64,000 nucleotides of DNA from Methylobacterium organophilum (GTDB taxonomy: Bacteria; Pseudomonadota; Alphaproteobacteria; Rhizobiales; Beijerinckiaceae): assembly GCF_022179465.1 (NCBI RefSeq), contig NZ_BPQV01000012.1, forward strand, positions 120,036-184,035. The letters run 5' to 3'. This document shows, in pieces, positions 23,581 to 33,725 of this stretch (the stretch's first letter is position 1; the number at the start of each line of letters is the position of its first letter). Both the position numbers and the translations under genes were made by a program. Under the pieces are notes generated by a model, which saw only the letters and a list, made by a program, of their open reading frames with translations, did no database searches and was not told the origin of the DNA.

Positions 23581-25410
23581 ATGGCGGGACGGATCGAGGA
23601 TTATGCCCTGATCGGCGATTGCCGGACGGCAGCCCTGGTCGGCCGCGACGGCAGCATCGACTGGCTTTGCTGGCCGCGCTTCGACGCCTCGGCCCTGTTC
23701 GCCGCCCTGCTCGGAACCGAGGAACACGGCTTCTGGAAGCTCGCCCCGACCGCCAAGGCCGCCGAGCATTCCTGGCGCTACCGCAGCGGCACGTTGGTTC
23801 TGGAGACCTACCACAAGACCCACGAGGGCGAAGTCCGCGTTACGGACTACATGCCCGCCGGCGACGGTTCGCACCTGATCCGCCTCGTCGAGGGCCGGAA
23901 GGGCCAGGTCGCCATGCGCATGGATCTCGCCGTGCGCTTCGACTACGGCTCGGCCGTTCCCTGGGTCTCGCGCAACGAGCTCGGGGACCTGCGGGCCATC
24001 GCTGGGCCCCACAAGGTGGTCCTGCGCACCAATGCGCCCCTGCGTGGCGCAGGCCAGACCACGGTCTCCGAATTTACGGTGCATGAGGGCGAGACCGTCC
24101 GCTTCGTGCTGAGCTACGGCGCCTCCCACGAGGAGGATCCGCCCCCGATCGAGCCCCGCCGGGTTCTCGCCGACACGAACCGGTTCTGGCGCGACTGGTC
24201 GAACCACTGCGCCGGGGGCACGCCCTGGGACGACCTCCTCAAGCGCTCGCTGCTGACGCTCAAGGCGCTCACCTACATGCCGACCGGCGGCATCGTGGCG
24301 GCGCCGACCACCTCCCTACCGGAGGATCTCGGCGGTGTGCGCAACTGGGACTATCGGTTCTGTTGGCTGCGCGATTCGACCTTCACCCTGCTGGCGCTGA
24401 TGGATTCGGGCTTCCTCGACGAGGCGCGGGCTTGGCGCGACTGGCTGCTGCGGGCGGTGGCCGGCAACCCGGAACAGGCGCATATCCTCTACGGCATCGC
24501 TGGCGAGCGCCTGCTGCCCGAGATCGAGCTCGACTGGTTGCCGGGCTACGAGGGCGCGAAGCCGGTCCGCGTCGGCAATGCGGCGATCTCCCAGTTCCAG
24601 CTGGACGTGTATGGCGAGCTGTTCGATGCCCTCTACCAGGCCCGCATCCGCGGCATGCTCGGCGACAAGGATGGCTGGCGGGTGGGCCGCGCCCTGCTGC
24701 AGCACTTGGAAACGGCTTGGCGCGAGCCCGACGAGGGGATCTGGGAGGTGCGCGGCGGCCGCCGACACTTCGTGCATTCCAAGGTGATGGCCTGGGTCGC
24801 CTTCGACCGGGCGATCCGCAGCCATAACGAGGACGAGGCGCCCAATGCCCCCGTGGGCCAATGGAAGCGCATCCGCGACGAGATCCATGCCGAAGTCTGC
24901 GAAAAAGGCTTCGACACGGAACTCAACAGCTTCGTGCAGAGCTACGGTTCCAAGGCCCTCGACGCGAGCCTGCTGCTCATCGCCCATATGGGCTTCCTGC
25001 CGCAGGACGATCCCAAGGTGATCGGTACCGTCGAGGCGATCGGCCGCCATCTCATGCGAGAAGGCTTCGTGCTCCGCTACGAGACCGAGAATTCCTCGAC
25101 CGACGGCCTGCCGGGCAACGAGGGCGCCTTCCTGCCCTGCACGTTCTGGTATGCGGACAACCTGATCGGGCTCGGCCGCTGCGACGAGGCGCGGGCGATC
25201 ATCGAGCGCCTGATCGGGGTCTGTAACGACCTCGGGCTCGCCTCCGAGGAGTACGACGTGCGCAAGAAACGCATGGTCGGTAATTATCCGCAGGCCTTCA
25301 CGCACGTTGCCCTGGTGAACACGATCCTCAATTACAGCCGGGCGACAGGCCCCGCGAAGGAACGCGGCGGTGGAACCGACAAGACAGCCCAGGCTGCGGG
25401 GGTGTCGTGA
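23581..25410 (+). CDS. Glycoside hydrolase family 15 protein (glucoamylase/trehalase type)
   Basis: The 609-residue protein begins MAGRIEDYALIGDCRTAALV and has an N-terminal beta-sandwich (about residues 1-240, including GSIDWLCWPRFDASALFAAL). The (alpha/alpha)6 catalytic barrel follows: DLGGVRNWDYRFCWLRDSTF, then ENSSTDGLPGNEGAFLPCTF with a catalytic-type Glu. No signal peptide is present, so it acts in the cytoplasm. Bacterial members of this layout split trehalose or alpha-glucans; which applies here is open. GGGAGACG precedes the ATG. It lies 63 bp before tkt, and released glucose could enter the pentose phosphate genes that follow. Confidence 0.88.
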   Translation: MAGRIEDYALIGDCRTAALVGRDGSIDWLCWPRFDASALFAALLGTEEHGFWKLAPTAKAAEHSWRYRSGTLVLETYHKTHEGEVRVTDYMPAGDGSHLIRLVEGRKGQVAMRMDLAVRFDYGSAVPWVSRNELGDLRAIAGPHKVVLRTNAPLRGAGQTTVSEFTVHEGETVRFVLSYGASHEEDPPPIEPRRVLADTNRFWRDWSNHCAGGTPWDDLLKRSLLTLKALTYMPTGGIVAAPTTSLPEDLGGVRNWDYRFCWLRDSTFTLLALMDSGFLDEARAWRDWLLRAVAGNPEQAHILYGIAGERLLPEIELDWLPGYEGAKPVRVGNAAISQFQLDVYGELFDALYQARIRGMLGDKDGWRVGRALLQHLETAWREPDEGIWEVRGGRRHFVHSKVMAWVAFDRAIRSHNEDEAPNAPVGQWKRIRDEIHAEVCEKGFDTELNSFVQSYGSKALDASLLLIAHMGFLPQDDPKVIGTVEAIGRHLMREGFVLRYETENSSTDGLPGNEGAFLPCTFWYADNLIGLGRCDEARAIIERLIGVCNDLGLASEEYDVRKKRMVGNYPQAFTHVALVNTILNYSRATGPAKERGGGTDKTAQAAGVS

Positions 25411-25473
25411 AACGCGGGGCTGCGCTACAGGCGGCCCCAACGCCGTAAGGCAGGCGAAAGACGGATTTTATCG

Positions 25474-27549
25474 ATGAGCGGTGCAGACACCCCCGCGAAG
25501 ACGGGCCTCAACGAGGCCGATAAGCTGGCGATCGACACGATCCGGACGCTGGCGATCGATGCGGTGCAGAAGGCCAATTCCGGCCATGCCGGTGCGCCGA
25601 TGGCGCTGGCGCCCGTGGCCTACACCCTGTGGAACCGCTACCTACGCTATGACCCGGCCCATCCGCACTGGCCGAATCGCGACCGCTTCGTGCTCTCGGC
25701 GGGCCACGCCTCGATGCTGCTCTACGGCCTGCTCCACCTCGCCAAGGTGGCGGAGAAGGACGGCGGCAACGCCCCGGCGGTGAGTCTCGACGACATCAAG
25801 CAGTTCCGCCAGATCGATAGCCGCACCCCCGGCCATCCCGAGTACCACTTCACCACCGGCGTCGAGACCACCACAGGTCCCCTCGGCCAAGGCGTGGCGA
25901 ACTCCGTCGGCATGGCGATGGGCGGCCGCTTCCTCGGCGAGCGCCTGAACCGGCCCGACCTGCCGCTGTTCGACTACAACGTCTACGCCATCTGCTCGGA
26001 CGGCGACCTGATGGAGGGCGTGGCCTCCGAGTCCGCCTCGATCGCCGGGCACCTGCGCCTGTCGAACCTGTGCTGGATCTACGACAACAACACGATCACC
26101 ATCGAGGGCCACACCACGCTGGCCTTCTCGGAGGAGGTCGCGGCGCGCTTCCTCGCCTATGGCTGGCAGGTGCTGCGGGTCGCCGACGCCAACGACGTCG
26201 ACGCGATCGCCGCTTCCCTGGAGACCTTCCTCCAATCCGCCGACCGACCGACCCTGATCATCGTCAACTCGATCATCGGCTACGGCGCGCCCAAGAAGCA
26301 GAACACGGCCAAAGCCCATTCCGACGCCCTCGGCGAGGACGAGGTGAAGGGCGCCAAGCGCGCCTATGGCTGGCCGGAGGACGCGCAGTTCCTGGTGCCA
26401 GACGGGGTCTACGACACCTTCGCCGAGGGCATCGGCAAGCGTGGCGCGGCTCTCTATGCGCAGTGGGATGGCTTCCTGAAGGAGGCTAAGCAGGCCGATT
26501 CCGCCCTTGCGGAGGACCTCGATGCCTTCTTCGAGGGCCGCCTGCCGGCAGGTTGGGACAAGGACATCCCCGTCTTCGAGGCCGACGCCAAGGGCCTTGC
26601 CACCCGCGAATCATCGGGCAAGGTGCTCAACGCCATCGCCAAGCACGTGCCCTTCCTCCTGGGCGGCTCGGCGGATCTCGCGCCCTCGAACAAGTCGAAC
26701 CTCACCTTCGAGGGGGCCGGCTCGCTCACGCCCTTCGAGCCGGGCGGGCGCAACATCCATTTCGGCGTGCGCGAGCATGCTATGGGATCGATCGTGAACG
26801 GGCTCGGGCTGGTGGGCCTGCGGGCCTATGGCGCGACCTTCCTGGTCTTCGCCGATTACATGCGGCCCCCGATCCGGCTCGCCTCGCTGATGGAGCTGCC
26901 GGTCTTCCACATTTTCACGCACGACTCGATCGGCGTGGGCGAGGACGGACCGACCCACCAGCCGGTGGAGCAGATCCTCTCCCTGCGGGCGATCCCCGGT
27001 CTGGTGACGCTCCGCCCGGCCGACGCCAACGAAGTGGCCGAGGCCTACCGGGTGATCTTCACGCTGAAGAACCAGCCCGCGGTGCTCGCGCTCTCGCGCC
27101 AGCCGCTTCCGACCTTTGACCGCTCGAAGTTCGGAAGTGCCGCGGGCGTGGCCAAGGGCGCCTATGTGCTCGCCGACTGCGAGGGCACGCCGGAGATCAT
27201 TCTGATTGGTACCGGCTCCGAGGTGCAGCTCTGCGTGGGGGCCTACGAGGCTCTGAAGGCGGAGGGCGTGAAGGCCCGCGTGGTCTCGATGCCGTCCTGG
27301 GACCTGTTCGAGCGCCAGGACGAGGCCTACCGAAATTCCGTGCTGCCCCCGGAAGTGCTGGCCCGCGTCGCGGTCGAGCAGGGCAGCGTCATCGGCTGGG
27401 ACCGCTACGCCGGTTCCTCCGGCGCGATTGTCGGTATGCACACCTTCGGCGCCTCGGCCCCGATCAAGGACCTGCTGACCAAGTTCGGCTTTACCGCCGA
27501 GAAGGTGCTGGAGGCGGCGCGCGACCAACTCGCCCGGCACAGGAAATAG
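25474..27549 (+). CDS. tkt: Transketolase
   Basis: The 691-residue thiamine-diphosphate enzyme moves two-carbon units between sugar phosphates. ANSGHAGAPMALAPVAYTLW has the His-Pro-like site region, GPLGQGVANSVGMAMGG and SDGDLMEGVASESASIAGHL bind cofactor and Mg, and HDSIGVGEDGPTHQPVEQIL is the pyrimidine-domain signature. Length is normal. It begins a run tkt, tal-pgi, gnd, pgl all on one strand with 7-100 bp gaps, covering the non-oxidative and part of the oxidative pentose phosphate pathway. Confidence 0.96.
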   Translation: MSGADTPAKTGLNEADKLAIDTIRTLAIDAVQKANSGHAGAPMALAPVAYTLWNRYLRYDPAHPHWPNRDRFVLSAGHASMLLYGLLHLAKVAEKDGGNAPAVSLDDIKQFRQIDSRTPGHPEYHFTTGVETTTGPLGQGVANSVGMAMGGRFLGERLNRPDLPLFDYNVYAICSDGDLMEGVASESASIAGHLRLSNLCWIYDNNTITIEGHTTLAFSEEVAARFLAYGWQVLRVADANDVDAIAASLETFLQSADRPTLIIVNSIIGYGAPKKQNTAKAHSDALGEDEVKGAKRAYGWPEDAQFLVPDGVYDTFAEGIGKRGAALYAQWDGFLKEAKQADSALAEDLDAFFEGRLPAGWDKDIPVFEADAKGLATRESSGKVLNAIAKHVPFLLGGSADLAPSNKSNLTFEGAGSLTPFEPGGRNIHFGVREHAMGSIVNGLGLVGLRAYGATFLVFADYMRPPIRLASLMELPVFHIFTHDSIGVGEDGPTHQPVEQILSLRAIPGLVTLRPADANEVAEAYRVIFTLKNQPAVLALSRQPLPTFDRSKFGSAAGVAKGAYVLADCEGTPEIILIGTGSEVQLCVGAYEALKAEGVKARVVSMPSWDLFERQDEAYRNSVLPPEVLARVAVEQGSVIGWDRYAGSSGAIVGMHTFGASAPIKDLLTKFGFTAEKVLEAARDQLARHRK

Positions 27550-27562
27550 CACGCGCGAAAGG

Positions 27563-27585
27563 CCCTCCCCCTCCGTGGGGGAGGG
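27563..27585 (+). terminator. Hairpin between tkt and tal-pgi
   Basis: CCCTCCCCC and GGGGGAGGG form a nine-pair stem around a five-base loop just after the tkt stop. There is no U-run, so it may be a weak terminator, an mRNA-stabilising hairpin or a small dispersed repeat of the type also seen at 38830-38955. Confidence 0.45.
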
Positions 27586-27651
27586 CGATGCGCGGCGGTC
27601 CGCCCCTCTCTACGGGCGGGAAATGCAAGACTCGATGCGAGGACGACCGAG

Positions 27652-30471
27652 ATGAGTGCGTTGAAGGCCCTCTTCACCGAGCACGGACAGGCGGTCTGGC
27701 TCGATTACGTGGCTCGCGGCTTCCTGGCTAAGGGGGAGCTGAAGGCGTTGGTCGAGAAGGACGGCCTGCGGGGCGTCACCTCCAACCCGGCGATCTTCGA
27801 GAAGGCGATCGGCCATACGGCCGAGTACGACGATGGCCTCAAGACCGTCCTCGATCAAGGCGATGCCCGGGTGGTCGACCTCTATGAGGGGCTCGCCATC
27901 GAGGACATCCAGAACGCGGCCGACGTGCTCCGGCCCGTCTACGAGGCGAGCGACGGCGCGGACGGTTATGTCAGCCTAGAGGTCTCGCCCTACCTTGCCC
28001 TCGACACGCAGGCGACCCTCGACGAGGCGCGCCGGCTGCACGCGGCGGTGAAGCGCGACAACCTCATGGTCAAGGTGCCGGCCACGCCCGAAGGCCTGCC
28101 GGCGATCCGCCAGCTCACGGCGGAAGGCATCTCGATCAACATCACCCTGCTGTTCTCGCAGGAGACCTACGAGGAGGTCGCCAACGCCTTCATCGACGGC
28201 CTCACCGAGTTTGCCGGCAAGGGCGGCGACGTTTCGCGCGTTGCGAGCGTGGCGAGCTTCTTCATCAGCCGCATCGACAGCTTGGTTGACAAGAAGCTCG
28301 ACGAGAAGGGGGGCTTCGACGACCTCAGAGGCAAGGTCGCGATTGCCAACGCCAAGCTCGCTTACCAGCGCTACAAGCGCCTGTTCTCGGGCGAGCGCTG
28401 GGAGGCGCTGGCCGCCAAGGGCGCCAAGGCGCAACGCCTGCTCTGGGCCTCCACCGGCACCAAGAACAAGGCCTATTCCGATGTGCTCTACGTCGAGGAG
28501 CTGATCGGGCCCGACACCGTCAACACCATGCCGCCTGCGACCATGGACGCCTTCCGTGACCACGGCAAAGCCCGGGCCACGCTGGAAGAGGGCATCCCGG
28601 AAGCCGAGGCGGTTATGGTCCGACTGACGCACGCCGGCATCGACATCGAGGAGGTCGCCCGCCAACTCGTCGAGGAGGGCGTGCAGCTTTTCGTGGACGC
28701 CGCCGACAAACTGCTCGGTGCGGTCTCCGACAAGCGCGCCGCCCTGCTCGGATCCCGCCTCGACAGCCAGGCACTCGTGCTCCCCGAGCCGCTGCAGGCG
28801 GCGACCGACAAGGCCCTCGAATCCTGGCGCGAGAGCGGCGCGATCCGCCGTCTTTGGGCGCATGACACCTCGGTCTGGACTGGCCGCGACGAGGACAAGT
28901 GGCTCGGTTGGCTGCGCATCGTCGAGGACGAGCTGGAGAATGTCGGCGCGTACGAGACCTTCGCCGCCGAGATCAAGGCCGAGGGCTTCACCGACGCCGT
29001 GGTGCTCGGTATGGGCGGTTCCAGCCTCGGCCCGGACGTGATCGCCGCGACCTACGGCGCCCGCGAGGGCTTCCCCAAGCTCCGCATCCTCGACTCGACC
29101 GACCCGGACGAGGTCCGTGCCGTCGAAGCCGCGGTGAACCTAAAGACGACGCTCTTTATCGTCGCCTCGAAATCCGGCTCGACGCTGGAGCCGAACGTGT
29201 TCCGCGACTACTTCCTCGGCCGGATGAAGGATGTCGTCGGCGAGAAGGCCGGGCGCCATTTCGTCGCCGTGACCGACCCGGGTTCCGCCATGGAGATGGC
29301 AGCCAAGGACGACGGCTTCCGCCGCATCTTCTTCGGCATGCCGCAGATCGGCGGGCGCTATTCCGTGCTCTCGGCCTTCGGGCTGGTGCCGGCGGCGGCG
29401 AGCGGCATCGAGATCCGGACGTTTCTGGAGACGGCGCGCGCGATGGTCCGCTCCTGCGGCCCCGCCGTGCCGCCCGCCCACAATCCCGGCGTGATCCTCG
29501 GCGCCGCGCTCGGCACGGCCGCGGTCGAGCAGGGGCGCGACAAGGTGACGGTGATCGCCTCCCCCGGCATCGACAGCTTCGGCGCCTGGGCCGAGCAGCT
29601 CATTGCGGAATCGACCGGCAAGGAAGGCAAGGGCCTGATCCCGGTCGACGGCGAGCCCGTGGACGTTCCCGCCGTCTACGGTGAGGACCGCTTCTTCGTG
29701 TATCTGCGCCTCGACCGCCGGGCCGACGCCCGGCAGGACGAAGCCGTGAAGGGGCTGGAGCGCGAGGGCCATCCGGTCGCCACGATCGAGCTCGTCAACG
29801 AGGAGCAACTGCCGCAGGAATTCTTCCGCTTCGAAATCGCCACGGCGGTCGCGGGCGCGATCCTCGGCATCAATCCCTTCGACCAGCCCGACGTCGAGGC
29901 GAGCAAGGTCGAGACGAAAAAGCTCTTCGCGGCAGCCGAGGAGACCGGGGCGCTACCGCCCGAGACGCCGATCTTCGAGGACGAAACCATCGCCCTCTAC
30001 GCCGACTCCGCCAATGCCGGTGCCCTCTCCCAGGCTTCCGGCGGGCTGGAGGCGGCCCTCGCCGCTCATCTCGCCCGGGTGAAGGCCGGGGATTATGTCG
30101 CGCTCCTCGCCTACGTGACCCGCAACGAGCGCCATGCCAGCATCCTGCAGGAGGCGCGCCTTGCCGTGCGCGATGCGAAGGCGGTGGCGACCTGTCTGGA
30201 ATTTGGGCCGCGCTTTCTCCACTCGACCGGCCAAGCCTATAAGGGCGGCCCCGAGAGCGGTGTCTTCCTGCAGATCACCGCTGATCCGTCCAGCGACTTG
30301 CCGATCCCTGGGCGCAAGCTTGGCTTCGGCACGGTGATCGCGGCCCAGGCCCGCGGCGACTTCGCGGTGCTGGCCGAGCGCGGCCGCCGGGCCCTGCGCG
30401 CCCATATCAAGGGCGACGTGGAGGCCGGGCTGAGGCGCATCGCCGCCGCCATCAAGGAGGCCGTGGCGTAG
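27652..30471 (+). CDS. tal-pgi: Bifunctional transaldolase / glucose-6-phosphate isomerase
   Basis: The 939-residue protein is one chain with two enzymes. The first part (about 1-370) is transaldolase: [16 protein letters not shown], the Schiff-base Lys in [14 protein letters not shown], and [13 protein letters not shown]. The second (about 385-939) is phosphoglucose isomerase: [38 protein letters not shown] and [16 protein letters not shown]. Such fusions are known from some Alphaproteobacteria (for example acetic acid bacteria). Fusing them ties fructose-6-phosphate made by transaldolase to its conversion to glucose-6-phosphate, which would feed oxidative pentose cycling. Neither half shows a lesion. 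Confidence 0.95.
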   Translation: MSALKALFTEHGQAVWLDYVARGFLAKGELKALVEKDGLRGVTSNPAIFEKAIGHTAEYDDGLKTVLDQGDARVVDLYEGLAIEDIQNAADVLRPVYEASDGADGYVSLEVSPYLALDTQATLDEARRLHAAVKRDNLMVKVPATPEGLPAIRQLTAEGISINITLLFSQETYEEVANAFIDGLTEFAGKGGDVSRVASVASFFISRIDSLVDKKLDEKGGFDDLRGKVAIANAKLAYQRYKRLFSGERWEALAAKGAKAQRLLWASTGTKNKAYSDVLYVEELIGPDTVNTMPPATMDAFRDHGKARATLEEGIPEAEAVMVRLTHAGIDIEEVARQLVEEGVQLFVDAADKLLGAVSDKRAALLGSRLDSQALVLPEPLQAATDKALESWRESGAIRRLWAHDTSVWTGRDEDKWLGWLRIVEDELENVGAYETFAAEIKAEGFTDAVVLGMGGSSLGPDVIAATYGAREGFPKLRILDSTDPDEVRAVEAAVNLKTTLFIVASKSGSTLEPNVFRDYFLGRMKDVVGEKAGRHFVAVTDPGSAMEMAAKDDGFRRIFFGMPQIGGRYSVLSAFGLVPAAASGIEIRTFLETARAMVRSCGPAVPPAHNPGVILGAALGTAAVEQGRDKVTVIASPGIDSFGAWAEQLIAESTGKEGKGLIPVDGEPVDVPAVYGEDRFFVYLRLDRRADARQDEAVKGLEREGHPVATIELVNEEQLPQEFFRFEIATAVAGAILGINPFDQPDVEASKVETKKLFAAAEETGALPPETPIFEDETIALYADSANAGALSQASGGLEAALAAHLARVKAGDYVALLAYVTRNERHASILQEARLAVRDAKAVATCLEFGPRFLHSTGQAYKGGPESGVFLQITADPSSDLPIPGRKLGFGTVIAAQARGDFAVLAERGRRALRAHIKGDVEAGLRRIAAAIKEAVA

Positions 30472-30545
30472 CTTCACGCATCCCTCCCCGCCGCGGGGAG
30501 CGACCGAACAAAGCCCTCTGCATATCCGGACAGGAGCGAGACGCG

Positions 30546-31520
30546 ATGCAACTCGGCATGATCGGCCTCGGCCGTATGGGCGGCAACATCGTCCGGCGTC
30601 TCTTGCGGGACGGGCACACGGCGGTGGTCTATGACCGCAATACCGAGGCGGTGGCGACGCTGGAGAAGGAGGGCGCTACCGCGGCCACGAGCCTCGAGGA
30701 TCTCGTCGCCAAGTTGGAGACACCGCGTGCCGCCTGGGTGATGCTGCCCGCCGGTGCCATCACGGAGGAGACCGTCACGCAGCTCTCCGGCCTGATGGCC
30801 GAGGGCGACACGATCATCGACGGCGGCAATTCATTCTGGGGCGACGATGTGCGTCGGGCCGCCGCGCTGAAGGAAAAGGGCCTGCATTATGTCGATGTCG
30901 GCACCTCCGGCGGCGTCTGGGGCCTGGAGCGTGGCTATTGCATGATGATCGGCGGCGACAAGGAAGCCGTCGACCGGCTCGATCCGATCTTCCGGACCCT
31001 CGCCCCCGGCCTCGGCGATGCGCCCCGCACCAAAGGCTGGGACAAGCACGACCCCCGTGCCGAACAGGGCTATATCCATGCCGGCCGCAGCGGCGCGGGC
31101 CATTTCGTGAAGATGGTCCATAACGGCATCGAATACGGGCTGATGCAGGCCTATGCGGAGGGCTTCGACATCCTGAAGAATGCGGCCAGCGGGGCTCTGC
31201 CCGAAGACCGCCGCTTCGACCTCAACGTGGCCGAGATCGCCGAGGTCTGGCGCCGAGGCAGCGTCGTCTCCTCCTGGCTCCTCGACCTGACCGCCGAAGC
31301 GCTGGCTGCGGATGGCGAACTGGAGCATTTCACCGGCAACGTCCAGGATTCCGGTGAGGGCCGCTGGACCATCAACGCCGCGGTCGAGGAGGCCGTACCG
31401 GCACCCGTGCTCTCGGCGGCGCTCTATGCTCGCTTCCGTTCCCGCGAGAAGGAGGTCTTCGCCGACAAGCTTCTCTCCGCGATGCGGAAGGGCTTCGGTG
31501 GCCATGTCGAGCCGAAATGA
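30546..31520 (+). CDS. gnd: 6-phosphogluconate dehydrogenase, decarboxylating (short type)
   Basis: The 324-residue enzyme is the short, GndA/YqeC-like form rather than the 470-residue one. [20 protein letters not shown] is the nucleotide-binding fold, [19 protein letters not shown] a substrate loop, and [20 protein letters not shown] carries the catalytic Lys and following Asn. Short forms often prefer NAD, which cannot be decided here. It makes ribulose 5-phosphate and CO2. It follows tal-pgi by about 75 bp and precedes pgl by seven bases. Confidence 0.94.
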   Translation: MQLGMIGLGRMGGNIVRRLLRDGHTAVVYDRNTEAVATLEKEGATAATSLEDLVAKLETPRAAWVMLPAGAITEETVTQLSGLMAEGDTIIDGGNSFWGDDVRRAAALKEKGLHYVDVGTSGGVWGLERGYCMMIGGDKEAVDRLDPIFRTLAPGLGDAPRTKGWDKHDPRAEQGYIHAGRSGAGHFVKMVHNGIEYGLMQAYAEGFDILKNAASGALPEDRRFDLNVAEIAEVWRRGSVVSSWLLDLTAEALAADGELEHFTGNVQDSGEGRWTINAAVEEAVPAPVLSAALYARFRSREKEVFADKLLSAMRKGFGGHVEPK

Positions 31521-31527
31521 GGCCCGC

Positions 31528-32259
31528 ATGATCCCCCTGCCCGAGAACACCAAGCTCCTGCCCGATGCCGAGGCGACGGCGCGGGAGGCGGCCGAGCGCC
31601 TGCTCGCCCTCTGCGTCAATGATGGCAGCGAACGCCTGTCGGTCTGCCTCTCCGGTGGCTCCACGCCCAAGCGTCTCTACCAATTGCTGGCGAGCCGGGA
31701 ATTCCTCGGCCGGGTGCTTTGGCGCAAGATCGACTGGTTTTTCGGGGACGACCGGGTCGTGCCGTGGGACGACCCCCTGAGCAATGTCCGCATGGTGCGC
31801 GAGGCCTTCGGCTCGGGCGAGCCGGTCTCGGCGAGCCGCTTTCACTTCATCCTGACCGAGAAGGGAGCCGAGGCCGGCGCCCGCGCCTACGAAGCAACCC
31901 TTCGCGGCCATTACGGCGCCGACCGGCTCGATCCGCGGCGCCCGCTCTTCGACCTCGTGCTGCTTGGCCTCGGCACGGATGGGCACACGGCTTCCCTGTT
32001 CCCCGGCAAGCCTGAGACGAAGGAGCGCGATGCCTGGGCTGTGGCCGTGCCCGAAGCCGGCATGGAACCCTTCGTGCCGCGCATCTCCCTCACCTTTCCG
32101 GCGCTCGCTTCGTCACGGGAGGTGCTGTTCCTCGTCAACGGAAAGGGCAAGCGCGAGACCCTGCGTCGCTTGGCTGAGGGCGAGGATCTACCCGCCCGTC
32201 ACGTCACGAGCCAGGGCAGGCTGACTTGGCTGATCGATCGGGATGCCGCGGACGCCTGA
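31528..32259 (+). CDS. pgl: 6-phosphogluconolactonase
   Basis: The 243-residue protein has LSVCLSGGSTPKRLYQLLAS, DWFFGDDRVVPWDDPLSNVR and VLLGLGTDGHTASLFPG, the three conserved blocks of the Pgl/NagB-like fold. It opens 6-phosphogluconolactone to 6-phosphogluconate, the substrate of the gnd product. ATG at 31528 follows the gnd stop by seven bases with AGGCCCGC between. The glucose-6-phosphate dehydrogenase gene (zwf), often a partner, is not in this window. Confidence 0.94.
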   Translation: MIPLPENTKLLPDAEATAREAAERLLALCVNDGSERLSVCLSGGSTPKRLYQLLASREFLGRVLWRKIDWFFGDDRVVPWDDPLSNVRMVREAFGSGEPVSASRFHFILTEKGAEAGARAYEATLRGHYGADRLDPRRPLFDLVLLGLGTDGHTASLFPGKPETKERDAWAVAVPEAGMEPFVPRISLTFPALASSREVLFLVNGKGKRETLRRLAEGEDLPARHVTSQGRLTWLIDRDAADA

Positions 32260-32460
32260 ACAAGGACCGACGCCTCCCTGACGCACCTTTCGCACGGGAC
32301 GCGATCCCGCCCTGGTGTGCTGCCCATCGAAGCCGTCAGGCCGCATCCACTTCTCAGCCTTGAATTGCGGGGGAAACTCAAGGTCGAGGCTGGGTTGCCT
32401 CATTTTCGCCGCGGATCCTTCCAGTTCGTGAACGGCTTTCGGCGATTAGGGGGCCGGGCC

Positions 32461-33015
32461 ATGGGCATCGGAGATGAGGAAGCCGCTCACGGGGGCGGAA
32501 GGCGGATCGGCGGCCTCCGTCTGACTCGTCGACGTGGCCTATACCCGGGGCCGCTGCGCTCCCTGGGTGGAAGCGGAGCGATCTGGGCGAAGCGCTGGCT
32601 TGCTGCCCTGCTCGCGGTGACCGCGGCAACATCCAGCTTGCTGGTCGCCTTGCTGCTCCAGAGACAGCCCGTTCCCCGCTCGGCGGCCGCGATCCCGACC
32701 CCGAAGGTGGCGGTGGCGCCCATGCCCATGCGGATCGTGGCGCCTCCTCCTCCGGGTTACGAGATGCCCTCGGCCCCAATGCAGCCTGGGATCCCTGCCG
32801 CTCCGATATCGGTTCCTGCTCCCGCGGCTTCGGATCCTGCCGTGGCCGAACCCGCGGCGATCTCCGCGGAGCCGGCGAGGCCGTTCCAGCTGGAAACCCT
32901 TCCTGTCCTCGAGCAGGATCTTACTGAATTCGATCTCGAACGGCCCGAGACCGCTGTCGCGACGAAGAAGGCTGCCGCGCACAAGCGGCCGCAGCCGCCG
33001 GTATCGGTTCGCTAG
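32461..33015 (+). CDS. Hypothetical single-pass membrane protein with Pro-rich tail
   Basis: The 184-residue product has a basic N-terminus (RRIGGLRLTRRRG), one membrane helix at about residues 46-66 (WLAALLAVTAATSSLLVALL) and a Pro/Ala-rich periplasmic tail ending KRPQPPVSVR. The start at 32461 follows AGGGGGCC and is preferred to a longer frame from 32317. Layout resembles the protein at 22857-23429, but I see no direct similarity. Function unknown. Confidence 0.6.
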   Translation: MGIGDEEAAHGGGRRIGGLRLTRRRGLYPGPLRSLGGSGAIWAKRWLAALLAVTAATSSLLVALLLQRQPVPRSAAAIPTPKVAVAPMPMRIVAPPPPGYEMPSAPMQPGIPAAPISVPAPAASDPAVAEPAAISAEPARPFQLETLPVLEQDLTEFDLERPETAVATKKAAAHKRPQPPVSVR

Positions 33016-33232
33016 AGGGGGCCAGCGAAAAAGGCCGAAGTGCCGAAAGACGATGCATCGGGATGAGGATCCGACGCCACAGTCTGATGCGGCCGGACCG
33101 GATCGGCTCTCACCGCAGAAACGGGGTTGATCGGACCGCAGAGCATGCACTCGCGCTGACCCAAAAGAGATTGCAGCCCCCTCGAAACTGGGCAAACTGA
33201 CGCGTGTTTCGGACGGGGGAGTTCAATTTCGA

Positions 33233-33634
33233 ATGGAGCGGTCGCTCAGCGTCACGCGCAAGCCAAGAGTGCTGATCGTCGAGGATGCCGACCTGCTCCT
33301 GGAGGTCACGATCGCCGCTTTCGGCGATGCCGGTTACGAGACGGTCTCGGCGAGCGATGGGGAGCAGGCCCTCGCTCTCTTGAATGGGCCGACAACCATC
33401 GACCTCCTGCTCACCGATATCCGCCTCCCCGGTTCGATCGACGGCTGGGACATTGCCGAGCGGGCGCGGGAGGCCCGGCCCTCCCTGCCGGTGATCTATG
33501 TCACCGGCTATGACAACAAGGCGCCCCGCCCGGTCGAGAATAGCCTGCTCTTCCTGAAGCCCTGCCGCTCGATGAAGCTCCTCGACGGCGCGCGGAGCCT
33601 CGGCGTCGGCAATGGCTGGGAAGGCCTGAGCTGA
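33233..33634 (+). CDS. Single-domain response regulator (receiver)
   Basis: The 133-residue protein is a stand-alone receiver domain: acidic pocket VEDAD (residues 16-20), phosphoacceptor Asp62 in LLLTDIRLPG, Thr in VIYVTGYDNK and Lys in LFLKPCRS. No output domain is present. GGGGGAG precedes the ATG by 12 bases. No histidine kinase gene is adjacent, so its partner is unknown. It may act in a phosphorelay or by binding a target protein, as CheY- or DivK-type proteins do. Confidence 0.88.
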   Translation: MERSLSVTRKPRVLIVEDADLLLEVTIAAFGDAGYETVSASDGEQALALLNGPTTIDLLLTDIRLPGSIDGWDIAERAREARPSLPVIYVTGYDNKAPRPVENSLLFLKPCRSMKLLDGARSLGVGNGWEGLS

Positions 33635-33725
33635 CGGGGATCACGGTGATGGCGGCTACGCTCGCCCTGGCTCCGCCATGCCACGTGCTCTAGCATCCGC
33701 CCGCGAGGAAACGGACCAGAGGCGG

